Shown one piece after another: positions 42,349 through 50,308 of a stretch of DNA of 64,000 bases. The stretch comes from DAOLCO01 sp964612555. Lineage in GTDB: Bacteria > Bdellovibrionota_C > UBA2361 > SZUA-149 > DAOLCO01. Both the position numbers and the translations under genes were made by a program. Below the pieces are notes generated by a model. That model did no database searches and was not told the origin of the DNA. It worked only from the letters and a program-made list of their open reading frames with translations. The stretch lies in contig CAZTBW010000001.1 of assembly GCA_964612555.1 (NCBI GenBank), positions 248,001-312,000 of the forward strand, in the 5' to 3' direction. Numbering within the stretch: the stretch's first letter is position 1; the number at the start of each line of letters is the position of its first letter.

Positions 42349-43251
42349 CTATATCCCCTCACCCTCATCTACTCTCCCCAACTCTCCTGTGCTTTCAAAT
42401 TCGTGTGTCAGTGTGATATCTCCGGAGACGATAGTGTGAAGTCTCCTTTGGGCTCTCACAAGAAGTGAACCATCAGAAGAAATTCCTTCCACCACACCGT
42501 CCAGATGAGGGACTTCACAACGGACTCTTGAGTTATGATGAAGTGAAGAATTCCACCACGGTGACTGAAAAGGACTGAAACCTTCCTCCATAAATTTTTT
42601 GTAGCTTGAGAGCACCGAAGAGGCAATGGTCATACAGGTTTCTGCATATGGCAGAAGATTTCCCGTCTCCAGCCTTACACTGGTAGCGGGTACTTCCTCT
42701 GGAAATGATTCCTGATTGATATTCACCCCGATACCTGAAAGAACATAACACTCTTCGGGGACGCCAGCGGGAAAGGTTTCCAGAAGTATCCCGGAAAGTT
42801 TCTTATGCGGGAAAGACCTTGTAAGAATATCATTAGGCCACTTGAGAGCGGCACCAACACCCATGGCTTTAAGAGATTCATATATTGAAAGCCCGATCGC
42901 AAGGGAGAGTCCCGAAAGAGCACTCCTTGTTCTTGGCATACGATCAACCAGAGTAAGATACATTCCCCCATCAGCAGCAGAAACCCAGCCTCGCTCTCTC
43001 CTCCCCCGCCCCCTGGTCTGCTCTCCGCTAAACACCAGGATACCGGATTTGGTATCCTGTGGCATCCGGGTGAAACAAAAATCAGAACTAAGTACATCCG
43101 TTTTAGACAAGAACTCCCTTCCAATATCCATGGTGCTACTGCACGAAGGAAGAAAAAATCCGGATATCTCATTTTGAAATGTTCCAGCCAGAGGGGAACT
43201 AGTGTATGCTACCCTGAAATTACTTACCGAGTCTTTCATTTTTCTTGTCAC
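42349..43251 (-). CDS. birA: Biotin--[acetyl-CoA carboxylase] ligase, group I
   Basis: A 300-residue biotin protein ligase that adenylates biotin and attaches it to the carboxyl carrier protein. The sequence has the substrate-binding SSTMDIGREFL, GEQTRGRGRRERGW (GRGRRG-type biotinoyl-AMP loop), LKWPNDIL and the Lys in HKKLSGILLE. No N-terminal winged-helix domain exists, so it is not a BirA repressor. Start ATG 43251 lies next to a region with a 14-bp triple repeat shared with the divergent tadA. Confidence 0.93.
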   Translation of the reverse strand: MTRKMKDSVSNFRVAYTSSPLAGTFQNEISGFFLPSCSSTMDIGREFLSKTDVLSSDFCFTRMPQDTKSGILVFSGEQTRGRGRRERGWVSAADGGMYLTLVDRMPRTRSALSGLSLAIGLSIYESLKAMGVGAALKWPNDILTRSFPHKKLSGILLETFPAGVPEECYVLSGIGVNINQESFPEEVPATSVRLETGNLLPYAETCMTIASSVLSSYKKFMEEGFSPFQSPWWNSSLHHNSRVRCEVPHLDGVVEGISSDGSLLVRAQRRLHTIVSGDITLTHEFESTGELGRVDEGEGI

Positions 43252-43281
43252 TATAATTAAATGAATAAAAGAATCCCCTTA

Positions 43282-43320
43282 CTTATAACATACGGCTTAT
43301 AACATACTACTTATAACATA
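43282..43320. repeat. Three 14-bp direct repeats between birA and tadA
   Basis: CTTATAACATA occurs at 43282, 43296 and 43310, each separated by three variable bases, giving an exact 14-bp period. It lies in the divergent intergenic stretch. It might be a binding array or an expansion. Confidence 0.85.
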
Positions 43321-43377
43321 TTTTTTAAGTGTTAACACGGTAAGCCGGGCACATAAAAAACCTGAAAGAATAACAGG

Positions 43378-43848
43378 ATGAAACATACAACTGATATCTT
43401 ACATATGAAATCTGCACTGCATCAGGCAGAGATCGCTTTTGAGTTGGGAGAAGTACCGGTAGGCGCCGTTGTCTGTGATGGAAATGGGATAGTGATAGCT
43501 TCAGCTCATAACCGTATGGAAACTGATATCTTTGCCGGTGCTCATGCTGAAGTACTGGCTATTCAAGAGGCTTCTAACAAGATTGGCTCATGGCGACTGA
43601 ATGAGTGCAGCTTGTATGTTACCCTTGAGCCCTGCCCCATGTGTATAAGTCTTTCAGTACTTTCAAGACTCAAGCGAGTTGTTTTTGGCTGCTCTGACTC
43701 CAGGATGGGGGCGTGTGGTTCTCTGTTTAACCTTGCCCAGCACCCAGAACTGCCCCATCAACTTGACATACAGGGGGGAATACTTGAGGATGAATGTAAA
43801 GGAATAATAGAATCATTTTTTCAAACTATCAGGAAACAAAAGAGGTAG
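43378..43848 (+). CDS. tadA: tRNA-specific adenosine deaminase
   Basis: A 156-residue zinc deaminase that converts adenosine 34 of tRNA-Arg(ACG) to inosine. His56-x-Glu58 (GAHAEVLAI) and Cys86-x-x-Cys89 (EPCPMC) supply zinc and catalysis, and the tRNA contact loop LSRLKRVVFGCSDSRMGACGSLFNL is conserved. The length is normal. It starts at ATG 43378, is divergent from birA, and leads into lpxD after 6 bp. Confidence 0.95.
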   Translation: MKHTTDILHMKSALHQAEIAFELGEVPVGAVVCDGNGIVIASAHNRMETDIFAGAHAEVLAIQEASNKIGSWRLNECSLYVTLEPCPMCISLSVLSRLKRVVFGCSDSRMGACGSLFNLAQHPELPHQLDIQGGILEDECKGIIESFFQTIRKQKR

Positions 43849-43854
43849 ATCATT

Positions 43855-44904
43855 ATGCCACTTCTACATAATGCTGAGGGAATATCGGTTGAGAGTATTG
43901 CTGAAAAAACAGGTGCAAAGATAATTGGTAGCCCTTCATTAAGGGTATCCGGCATTTCATCACTGGAAGAGCCTCGCCCTGATGCCCTGTCTTTTTACCG
44001 TGGAAGCTCTGTTCAAAGCCTGATAGATCAATGTTCATCTGAAAGTGCCTCTAAAAATATCCGGGCAGTTCTTATTCAGGAATCTCTTGAGATTGAAAAA
44101 CCAGTCGAAGGGAAAGCATTTCTAAAAGTAAAAGACCCCTTTCATGCTTTTGTAAAACTTGTGCCCTTGTTTTTTAAGGAAGATGTTCCCTCTTACGGTA
44201 TTCATCCTCAAGCCTGTATCGACCCGAGTGCAGAAATATCAAAAAGTGCCCAGATAGGTCCTTTTTCATACATTGGCGCCGGAGCGGTGATAGAAGACAA
44301 TGTAATTATTCATCCACATGTCACCATTTATCCACGAGTAAGAGTTGGTGCATCTTCTGTAATTCATAGCGGGGCGCATATTCGTGAAGATGTTCATTTG
44401 CAGCCAGGGGTAATTATCCAGAATGGTGCAATTATAGGAGCTGACGGGTTTGGATATCTTCCCGACCCTGAAAAGGGGCTGATTCCCGTTCCTCAAATTG
44501 GGAACGTCTCACTTTCTTCAGGTGTGGAAGTAGGAGCAAATGCCTGTATTGATCGGGCGACGCTTGGCTCAACACATATCGGTATGGGCACCAAGATTGA
44601 TAATCTGGTACAGATTGGTCACAACACGAAAATTGGAAATTTCAGTATTATATGCGGTCAGTCTGCAATTGCGGGAAGTACAAAAATAGGAAATCAGGTT
44701 GTTCTTGGGGGAAATGTTGGCGTTGCTGATCATACCGAAATTGCAGATGGGTGCAGGTTTGGTGCGTTTTCAGGTTTACATGGAAAATATGAAACAAAAG
44801 GCGATTATGCGGGAAACCCTGCAATGCCTGCAAGAACATACCGAAGAGTAGTTGCCTGCCTTCCAAAGTTACCTGAGTTGTTTAGAAAGATCGGGACAAA
44901 ATAA
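43855..44904 (+). CDS. lpxD: UDP-3-O-acylglucosamine N-acyltransferase LpxD
   Basis: A 349-residue left-handed beta-helix acyltransferase of lipid A synthesis, adding the N-linked 3-hydroxyacyl chain. The N-terminal LpxD domain (ISSLEEPRPDALSFYRG) precedes hexapeptide repeats (SYIGAGAVIEDNVIIHPHVTI..., ADGFGYLPDP..., QIGHNTKIGNFSIICGQSAIAGSTKIG) and a C-terminal helix. The catalytic His is in IGHNTKIG. It is downstream of tadA with 6 bp spacing, plus strand. Confidence 0.95.
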   Translation: MPLLHNAEGISVESIAEKTGAKIIGSPSLRVSGISSLEEPRPDALSFYRGSSVQSLIDQCSSESASKNIRAVLIQESLEIEKPVEGKAFLKVKDPFHAFVKLVPLFFKEDVPSYGIHPQACIDPSAEISKSAQIGPFSYIGAGAVIEDNVIIHPHVTIYPRVRVGASSVIHSGAHIREDVHLQPGVIIQNGAIIGADGFGYLPDPEKGLIPVPQIGNVSLSSGVEVGANACIDRATLGSTHIGMGTKIDNLVQIGHNTKIGNFSIICGQSAIAGSTKIGNQVVLGGNVGVADHTEIADGCRFGAFSGLHGKYETKGDYAGNPAMPARTYRRVVACLPKLPELFRKIGTK

Positions 44905-44968
44905 TATCAGGATAAGATAAATTATAGCAGAGGTATAAAACCTTTCTGGTAAACTCAAATTCCTTTTC

Positions 44969-45031
44969 TTAAAGAACTCCCTCACCGTTAGCTTTGTAAA
45001 AGATAACGGTGGGGAGATTCTGACTCTTCAT
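44969..45031 (-). CDS. Possible 20-residue small protein downstream of csrA
   Basis: A minus-strand ATG at 45031 is preceded by AGGAG 9 bases away and opens a 20-codon frame (MKSQNLPTVIFYKANGEGVL) ending in TAA. It lies about 40 bp after the csrA stop. A stem (CTCACCGTTA/TAACGGTG) overlaps it, so the region could instead be an RNA hairpin with a chance frame. Confidence 0.2.
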   Translation of the reverse strand: MKSQNLPTVIFYKANGEGVL

Positions 45032-45070
45032 GGCGGTCAACTCCTTTTATTATTTCAGGTTTGACCGTTT

Positions 45071-45280
45071 TCAGGAAGCGGATTTGCCTTGCGACTCCCG
45101 CTCTTTCTTCTCCTGCTGCGCCTTCTTTATTGCATCATAGACTTCCTTTCTATGAACTGGAACTTCTTGTGGTGCTTCGATACCAAGACGAACCCTATCC
45201 CCACGAATGTCAATAAGGGTAATCTTCACGTTATCACCAATCATTATCGACTCATCGCGATGACGAGATAAAACCAACAT
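45071..45280 (-). CDS. csrA: Carbon storage regulator CsrA
   Basis: A 69-residue RNA-binding regulator that blocks or stabilises mRNAs by binding GGA in hairpin loops. It has the conserved start MLVLSRHRDESIMIGDNVKITLIDIRGDRVRLGIEAP and PVHRKEVYDAIKK, ending in a basic tail. The ribosome site GGAG lies 7 bases from ATG 45280. No fliW or flagellin gene is adjacent here. A long structured leader precedes it. Confidence 0.96.
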   Translation of the reverse strand: MLVLSRHRDESIMIGDNVKITLIDIRGDRVRLGIEAPQEVPVHRKEVYDAIKKAQQEKKERESQGKSAS

Positions 45281-45332
45281 TGTGGTCTCCTTTTTAAAAA
45301 AAGAAAAGAACCTTAGAGATAAAACCGTTTTA

Positions 45333-45390
45333 CCTCTGCTCCGTCAGCACATTTACAAAAAATACTGACGGAGTAGGGAATAGGCAGAGG
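45333..45390 (-). ncRNA. Structured leader upstream of csrA / downstream of the aminopeptidase
   Basis: CTCCGTCAG (45339-45347) and CTGACGGAG (45365-45373) form a 9-bp stem, and outer CCTCTGC/GCAGAGG (45333-45339/45384-45390) can extend it with a bulge. It could be a terminator of the aminopeptidase gene or a regulatory 5' leader of csrA; the lack of a clean U-tract favours the latter. Confidence 0.4.
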
Positions 45391-45492
45391 GAAGTATCAT
45401 TTTGTAGTAATTATATCAAGAGATGGGCTTTGAGTTTCAGGGTGCTAAATTTTAAATTTTTATTTAAAGCTAATAATTACAGCATCTTAAGA

Positions 45493-46749
45493 CTAGCCTT
45501 TGGTAGTAATAACCCACTCACCTTTACTCAATAATTGTATTTCTTTTCCATCATATGTTGTTGCAGATACATCCACTTCCTCTGAAGAGATCATCATATC
45601 CGTATGTACGGAACTTTCATTACAGCCAATTGCATCAAGCTCCTCATCAGACATATCGGGACCATTTTCCACACAGAACTTGTACGCCCGACCAACCGCA
45701 ATGTGGCATGCTGCATTTTCATCAAAGAGAATTTCTTCAAATACAACTCCACTTCTAAAAACAGGCGAATCAATTCCAACCAGAGCAAGTTCCCCCAGTC
45801 TTTTTGCACCTGGGTCACTTGAGATATATTCTCTGAAGGTGGCTTCTCCCTCTTTGGCTGAGAAATCGGTAATCACTCCATTTTCAAATTTCATTTCGAG
45901 ACCCACAATCAGAGTACCATTGACCAGAAATGGTCTTGTGGTACGCACCACTCCATTTGTCCCCCGATAATCCGGCGTAGTAAACACTTCCTCTGTTGGT
46001 ACATTTGGTTCAAAATTAACTCCGCGCGGACCAAGATCACTTCCCCCCTTAAATATGGCTTTTGGCGATAAAAGAACCTTTAAATCAGTGCCCGGACCGG
46101 TAAAATGTACTTCCTTGATCTTAAGTGTATTAAGAAAATCTGCACGCGAATGAAGAAGTGCATCGTGTTCGTTCCAGCGATCCAGAAACCGCTCATCTTC
46201 GAGCCTGCAAATACTAAAAATATGCTCCCATAATTTCATCTCGGCATCGGACTCTGAAAGTTCGGGAAAAATCTTTTTTCCCCAGGCAGGAGTAGCGGCA
46301 GCAGCGACTGTCCAGTGCACCCCTGACTTTCCAATCCCTTCATCATAAAAGTATTTCAGCGCCAGGAACTGGTGCAGACGCACATCATTTACACGTTTTG
46401 GAGGAAGGTCTGAAAGAATCTCTGGGCTTTCGCTTCCGATGATTTTTAAATTAGCTGCTTTCTCATCAACAAGCTCTTTATATTTTATTGAAAAATATTC
46501 AGGAACGTATGAAAGGTCTTCCTCTTTTGAGGAGGTGATTCGGGTTTTTAGAACACGGGGGTCACCCAACTCAAGATGCACATATTTGGCACCGGCTCCA
46601 TAGGCAGCCTCTACCACTTCCAGCGCAAAATCCCGATTACAGGCTTCACAGGAAATATTTACCAATTGCCCTTGCTGAATATTCAGACCAAATCTGACCA
46701 GTAATTCAGCATACCACCTTCTTTTCTTAGTAAATTCATCTTGTGTCAT
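45493..46749 (-). CDS. M29-family aminopeptidase
   Basis: A 418-residue metallo-aminopeptidase of the thermophilic (AmpS/M29) family. Characteristic features include GLNIQQGQLVNISCE, FEPNVPTEEVFTTPDYRGTNGVVRTTRPF (metal-ligand Glu), GELALVGIDSPVFRSGVVFEEILFDENAACHIAVGRAY, and the ESSVHTDMMI segment with the final ligands. It removes N-terminal residues from peptides in the cytoplasm. Start ATG 46749; the gene is divergent from dcd. Confidence 0.93.
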   Translation of the reverse strand: MTQDEFTKKRRWYAELLVRFGLNIQQGQLVNISCEACNRDFALEVVEAAYGAGAKYVHLELGDPRVLKTRITSSKEEDLSYVPEYFSIKYKELVDEKAANLKIIGSESPEILSDLPPKRVNDVRLHQFLALKYFYDEGIGKSGVHWTVAAAATPAWGKKIFPELSESDAEMKLWEHIFSICRLEDERFLDRWNEHDALLHSRADFLNTLKIKEVHFTGPGTDLKVLLSPKAIFKGGSDLGPRGVNFEPNVPTEEVFTTPDYRGTNGVVRTTRPFLVNGTLIVGLEMKFENGVITDFSAKEGEATFREYISSDPGAKRLGELALVGIDSPVFRSGVVFEEILFDENAACHIAVGRAYKFCVENGPDMSDEELDAIGCNESSVHTDMMISSEEVDVSATTYDGKEIQLLSKGEWVITTKG

Positions 46750-46847
46750 ACGCCCGACCCATGCATAATTGTTTAACTGTTCTTCTCAATTTGGCATCCT
46801 ATACTATGTACTAATTACTGTCTAAAAAATATTATTTATAAAATCCT

Positions 46848-47423
46848 ATGATGTTCTCCAATATAGACATTGAAGAAGCGCTCAAGAATGGTTCTCTTGA
46901 AATAGACCCCTTGTTTGAGGGGGCAATTCGTCCTGCAAGTGTCCGCCTTCATCTGGGGGCGCAGCTCCTTAAGCCTCAAGCCGGACCTGTTGTTGATGTA
47001 CAAAAAGGGATATTACCTGAGTACACTCCGATCACCCTGGAAGAAGACATTGGATATGAATTAAAGCCCCGTGAGTTTGTTCTTGGTGCTACTTTTGAAA
47101 AAGTTACGGTTGGGAATAATCTTGGGTTTTTGATTGAGGGAAGAAGTACCCTGGCACGTCTTGGACTTACGATTGTTCAGACTGCAATGATTGTATATCC
47201 CGGTCATACACGCCGAGCAGTGACGCTTGAACTTGCAAATCACGGACCCAACTCAATCATGCTCTACCCCAGGATGAAAATTGCCCGGGCTGCCATTTTT
47301 GAGCTTAAATCCGCTACAAAAGAAACCTATGACAATGAAGGAAAGTACAAAGAGCAGACAGATGTTGGACCACCAATCTTCAAAGGAGAAATAGTCGAAC
47401 CCGCAGCTCCAAAAAAAAGCTGA
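46848..47423 (+). CDS. dcd: dCTP deaminase
   Basis: A 191-residue trimeric dUTPase-fold enzyme that deaminates dCTP to dUTP for thymidylate synthesis. It has the core GRSTLARLGLTIVQTAMIVYPGHTRRAVTLELANHGPNSIMLYPRMKIARAAIFEL, with the catalytic Glu in TLELAN. A dual dCTP deaminase/dUTPase cannot be excluded. It is followed after 16 bp by an uncharacterised gene on the same strand. Confidence 0.9.
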   Translation: MMFSNIDIEEALKNGSLEIDPLFEGAIRPASVRLHLGAQLLKPQAGPVVDVQKGILPEYTPITLEEDIGYELKPREFVLGATFEKVTVGNNLGFLIEGRSTLARLGLTIVQTAMIVYPGHTRRAVTLELANHGPNSIMLYPRMKIARAAIFELKSATKETYDNEGKYKEQTDVGPPIFKGEIVEPAAPKKS

Positions 47424-47439
47424 TCACCACTTCAAACTA

Positions 47440-48405
47440 ATGTCACTCATTCATACCTTCATAAACCCTTTTCTATACCACACGCACCGCCATTTTGGTT
47501 TTATTTCTCAAGGTAAAAGAATAAAGACAAATGCCCGTTTATTCCAAAAGGGATGGGGAGAACATCTAGGCACCACTAAAAAGCTTGTCTCTGATTTCCT
47601 TGCTAAAGACAAACACAGATCACTTGGAATACTTGGAGCAGGGGCACTTCTTGATGTACCTGATGAAATCCTCTCAAGCCTTGACTGCCCAATATACCTT
47701 CAGGATGCAAACCTCAGTTGCATTAAAGACTGGAACATAAAAACAGGAAACCTCAAAAACCGGGTAAACTCTCATCACTGCCTCCTTGATATCAGTGGTT
47801 TGTTACAAAGCTGGTCTGAGAAACTCATGGAACATCAATCAGGTTCCATCGAATCATTTCTCGAGTTACTCACCTCACTCGACAACACACAAAAAAACAA
47901 CATCCCCTTTATTAAAAACAGTACCTGTATTTCATTAAACATCCTTTCTCAGCTCCCTGTTTACTGGCAAGACTTCGTTTTTTCCCTCTTAGGCACAAAA
48001 CACAAACCCAAAACACTAAAATTTCACGAGAAAGAAATCCTAAAAGCACTATACCCCTCTTCCAAAGCACTTATACAAAATCATTTAAAACAGTTGCTAC
48101 CACAAAAGAAACATGAAAAAACCCTCCTTCTGACTGATCTTAAGTACCTGTATTGTCCCAACACCATAAAACCCGTACTGACCAGAGACTCCAAAAATCA
48201 CTACACCATAGATTATCAGGGAGGCACCACAGATACCCCTGTCGAAGAACAGGACGCCCTCTTCTCAATTGACCTTGAAGAATTCAATAAAGAATTACCT
48301 AGAAATATCCAGACTCGCTATCTTGATTCCTGGTTATGGCACATTGGCAGTAATGAAAAAAAATCTACATACCATCAAGTCATTGCATTAGAATATCGAT
48401 ATTAA
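47440..48405 (+). CDS. Hypothetical protein with Rossmann/SAM-methyltransferase-like N-terminal region
   Basis: A 321-residue soluble protein. Residues about 55-85 contain SLGILGAGALLDVPDEIL, reminiscent of motif I of class I methyltransferases, followed by IYLQDANLSCIKDW, which can be read as an acidic strand. The later SINGLE-type motifs are weak (CISLNILSQLPVYW). I do not recognise a named family. It may be cotranscribed with dcd. Codon use looks like that of the neighbouring genes. Function unknown. Confidence 0.5.
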   Translation: MSLIHTFINPFLYHTHRHFGFISQGKRIKTNARLFQKGWGEHLGTTKKLVSDFLAKDKHRSLGILGAGALLDVPDEILSSLDCPIYLQDANLSCIKDWNIKTGNLKNRVNSHHCLLDISGLLQSWSEKLMEHQSGSIESFLELLTSLDNTQKNNIPFIKNSTCISLNILSQLPVYWQDFVFSLLGTKHKPKTLKFHEKEILKALYPSSKALIQNHLKQLLPQKKHEKTLLLTDLKYLYCPNTIKPVLTRDSKNHYTIDYQGGTTDTPVEEQDALFSIDLEEFNKELPRNIQTRYLDSWLWHIGSNEKKSTYHQVIALEYRY

Positions 48406-48416
48406 TTAAATAAGTT

Positions 48417-50168
48417 CTACTCATCAATAACACACTTAACTTCGGCAATGATCTCTTTATCACTTCTTTCCCATTTTATTTGATACTCGCCCGGGGTCTT
48501 TGCCTGAGGGAAAGTAACTGGACTGTAGTTTTGCGAAGTACCTGATCTCACTCCAGCATAGGTCATACTCTTTGAACTACCTGATAAATAAAGATATAAA
48601 TACCCATCAATACCAGGCGGTGCTTCTATGGTGATTTCGAGAGGCTCATCGGAACTTGCTTTTTTTTCGTTGCATTTCAGATGTATCTTGGCAGGAGTGA
48701 CCACGATAGAAGAACTGGCGAGCTCTTCTTTGTAGGGGTTGAGCCATTTTATATCATAGGTTCCGGGGATGCTTGGCATTCTCATCACTGCTGATTCATA
48801 TCCACCCATTTTTCCATCCCGCGCAGAAACATATCCGATAGAACGATCTCTCCCGGGTGGATATAGGTACAAATACCCTCCTAGCCCTTCAGGTGCATTT
48901 ATGGAGATAGGAAGTTCCGTTCCTATAACAGCTTCTTCTTTATGAGAAATCGAAACCTCTGCCGGTACTCCGGTAACTTTTGCCTCAGCCAGTATCTCCT
49001 TAGCATTCGTTTCCCATTTAATGACATAGGCTCCTTCTTGAGAGGGAATTCGCAAACGAGCAGGTTTATATTTTCCTGTTGCTTTTTCGCGAACCGATGC
49101 ATAGGAAATACTTTTGTCATTTCCTTCTAAATACAAATACAGATACCCACTTAAACCCGCAGGAGCATTAATAGCGACTTCCACTTCAGTACCAATTGGT
49201 GCTTCCTGAGGAACTCCCAGAGAAATCTCGGCTTCGACGACCTCCAATGATGTTTCACCCAGCACTTCATGCTTATTAGTTTCCCAACGAATGTCATATT
49301 TCCCCACTTCAGCAGGCATTCTTAATTTAGGAGACTCATAGCCTCCTCTGGCACTCGCACGCACTGAAGCAAAATTTATATACTTGTCTCTACCCGATGG
49401 ATATAAATATACATACCCATCAAGACCCTCAGGTGCCTCTACCTTGACCTCAATTTCACTTGCCACATACACCTTTTCAGGCGCGATCAGTTCTGCCTGA
49501 GGCAAAGGTGTAGGTTCAGGAGTTGGCTCGGGAGTCGGTTCAGGGACTGAAACCGCACTCAGTGCTTTATGTAACTCCTCTGCATTATCAGCGGTGATGT
49601 ACACACCACCTGTTTTCTCTGCAAGACACCGCAATCCGCTTTGATCCATTGATGCAACATTAAAGCCTATAACATGAGCAGTAAAGTCAACACCAAGCGC
49701 AGCAAGCTCCTGCCCTACCTTACACGGATCCGTGTCACAATTCTCGATACCATCACTTACAAGAATCACCGTAGCTTTTTGTTCTGTGAATTTCATTTCA
49801 TCAGCCGCATGCCTGACTGATGCTGAAAGAGGGGTCATTCCCCTTGGTGTCAAACCATTAACCACTTTTTTTAATGTCTCTTTATTGAGAGAACCCAGAG
49901 GAAGCACTGTTTCAATATCAGAGCAATCTCCTTTTTTCCTATGCCCATATGCGACAATACCTACCTCCATGTCATCCGACCAGGAATTGGTAAGAGTCGA
50001 AACAGCTTCTCTTGCAATTTCAATCTTTGACTTTCCATCAATCTGTCCCCACATACTCCCTGAAACATCAAGTACTAATATCCGCTTTTCCTGTGCCGCC
50101 ACCTGCACCAAGCCAGACACAAAAATCACTACGAACACTACCGATAAATAAAGTGCTGTATTTTTCAT
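48417..50168 (-). CDS. Exported VWA-domain protein with Pro linker and four C-terminal repeats
   Basis: A 583-residue secreted or periplasmic protein. After the signal peptide comes a von Willebrand A domain with the complete MIDAS (DVSGSMWGQ, Thr in RGMTPLS, Asp in SDGIENC), a P-E-P-T repeat linker (about 209-219), then four tandem repeats of roughly 85-90 residues, each with G-x-x-GYxYLYxxGxD/S, xSVRxxxxGxY and YxIKWExNxKE elements. The first repeat starts at about 222 and the last ends at the C terminus. The N-terminal segment resembles secreted VWA proteins; the repeats may bind carbohydrate or protein ligands. Confidence 0.85.
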   Translation of the reverse strand: MKNTALYLSVVFVVIFVSGLVQVAAQEKRILVLDVSGSMWGQIDGKSKIEIAREAVSTLTNSWSDDMEVGIVAYGHRKKGDCSDIETVLPLGSLNKETLKKVVNGLTPRGMTPLSASVRHAADEMKFTEQKATVILVSDGIENCDTDPCKVGQELAALGVDFTAHVIGFNVASMDQSGLRCLAEKTGGVYITADNAEELHKALSAVSVPEPTPEPTPEPTPLPQAELIAPEKVYVASEIEVKVEAPEGLDGYVYLYPSGRDKYINFASVRASARGGYESPKLRMPAEVGKYDIRWETNKHEVLGETSLEVVEAEISLGVPQEAPIGTEVEVAINAPAGLSGYLYLYLEGNDKSISYASVREKATGKYKPARLRIPSQEGAYVIKWETNAKEILAEAKVTGVPAEVSISHKEEAVIGTELPISINAPEGLGGYLYLYPPGRDRSIGYVSARDGKMGGYESAVMRMPSIPGTYDIKWLNPYKEELASSSIVVTPAKIHLKCNEKKASSDEPLEITIEAPPGIDGYLYLYLSGSSKSMTYAGVRSGTSQNYSPVTFPQAKTPGEYQIKWERSDKEIIAEVKCVIDE

Positions 50169-50281
50169 CCCAGTCCTCCATAAAATGAGACAGATAAGTG
50201 GTTCCTCTCTGAAAACTTAAGAGGAATCAGGGAAGTACTAACAGAAATCCAAAACTATTCCAACAAGACAACACCCCTTAT

Positions 50282-50297
50282 AAAGAGGGTGGCACCT
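50282..50297 (-). repeat. Dispersed 16-bp repeat, copy 3 (reverse orientation)
   Basis: AAAGAGGGTGGCACCT, the reverse complement of the copies at 4657 and 6922, between the VWA gene and glpD. Confidence 0.7.
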
Positions 50298-50308
50298 GGA
50301 ATACACAC

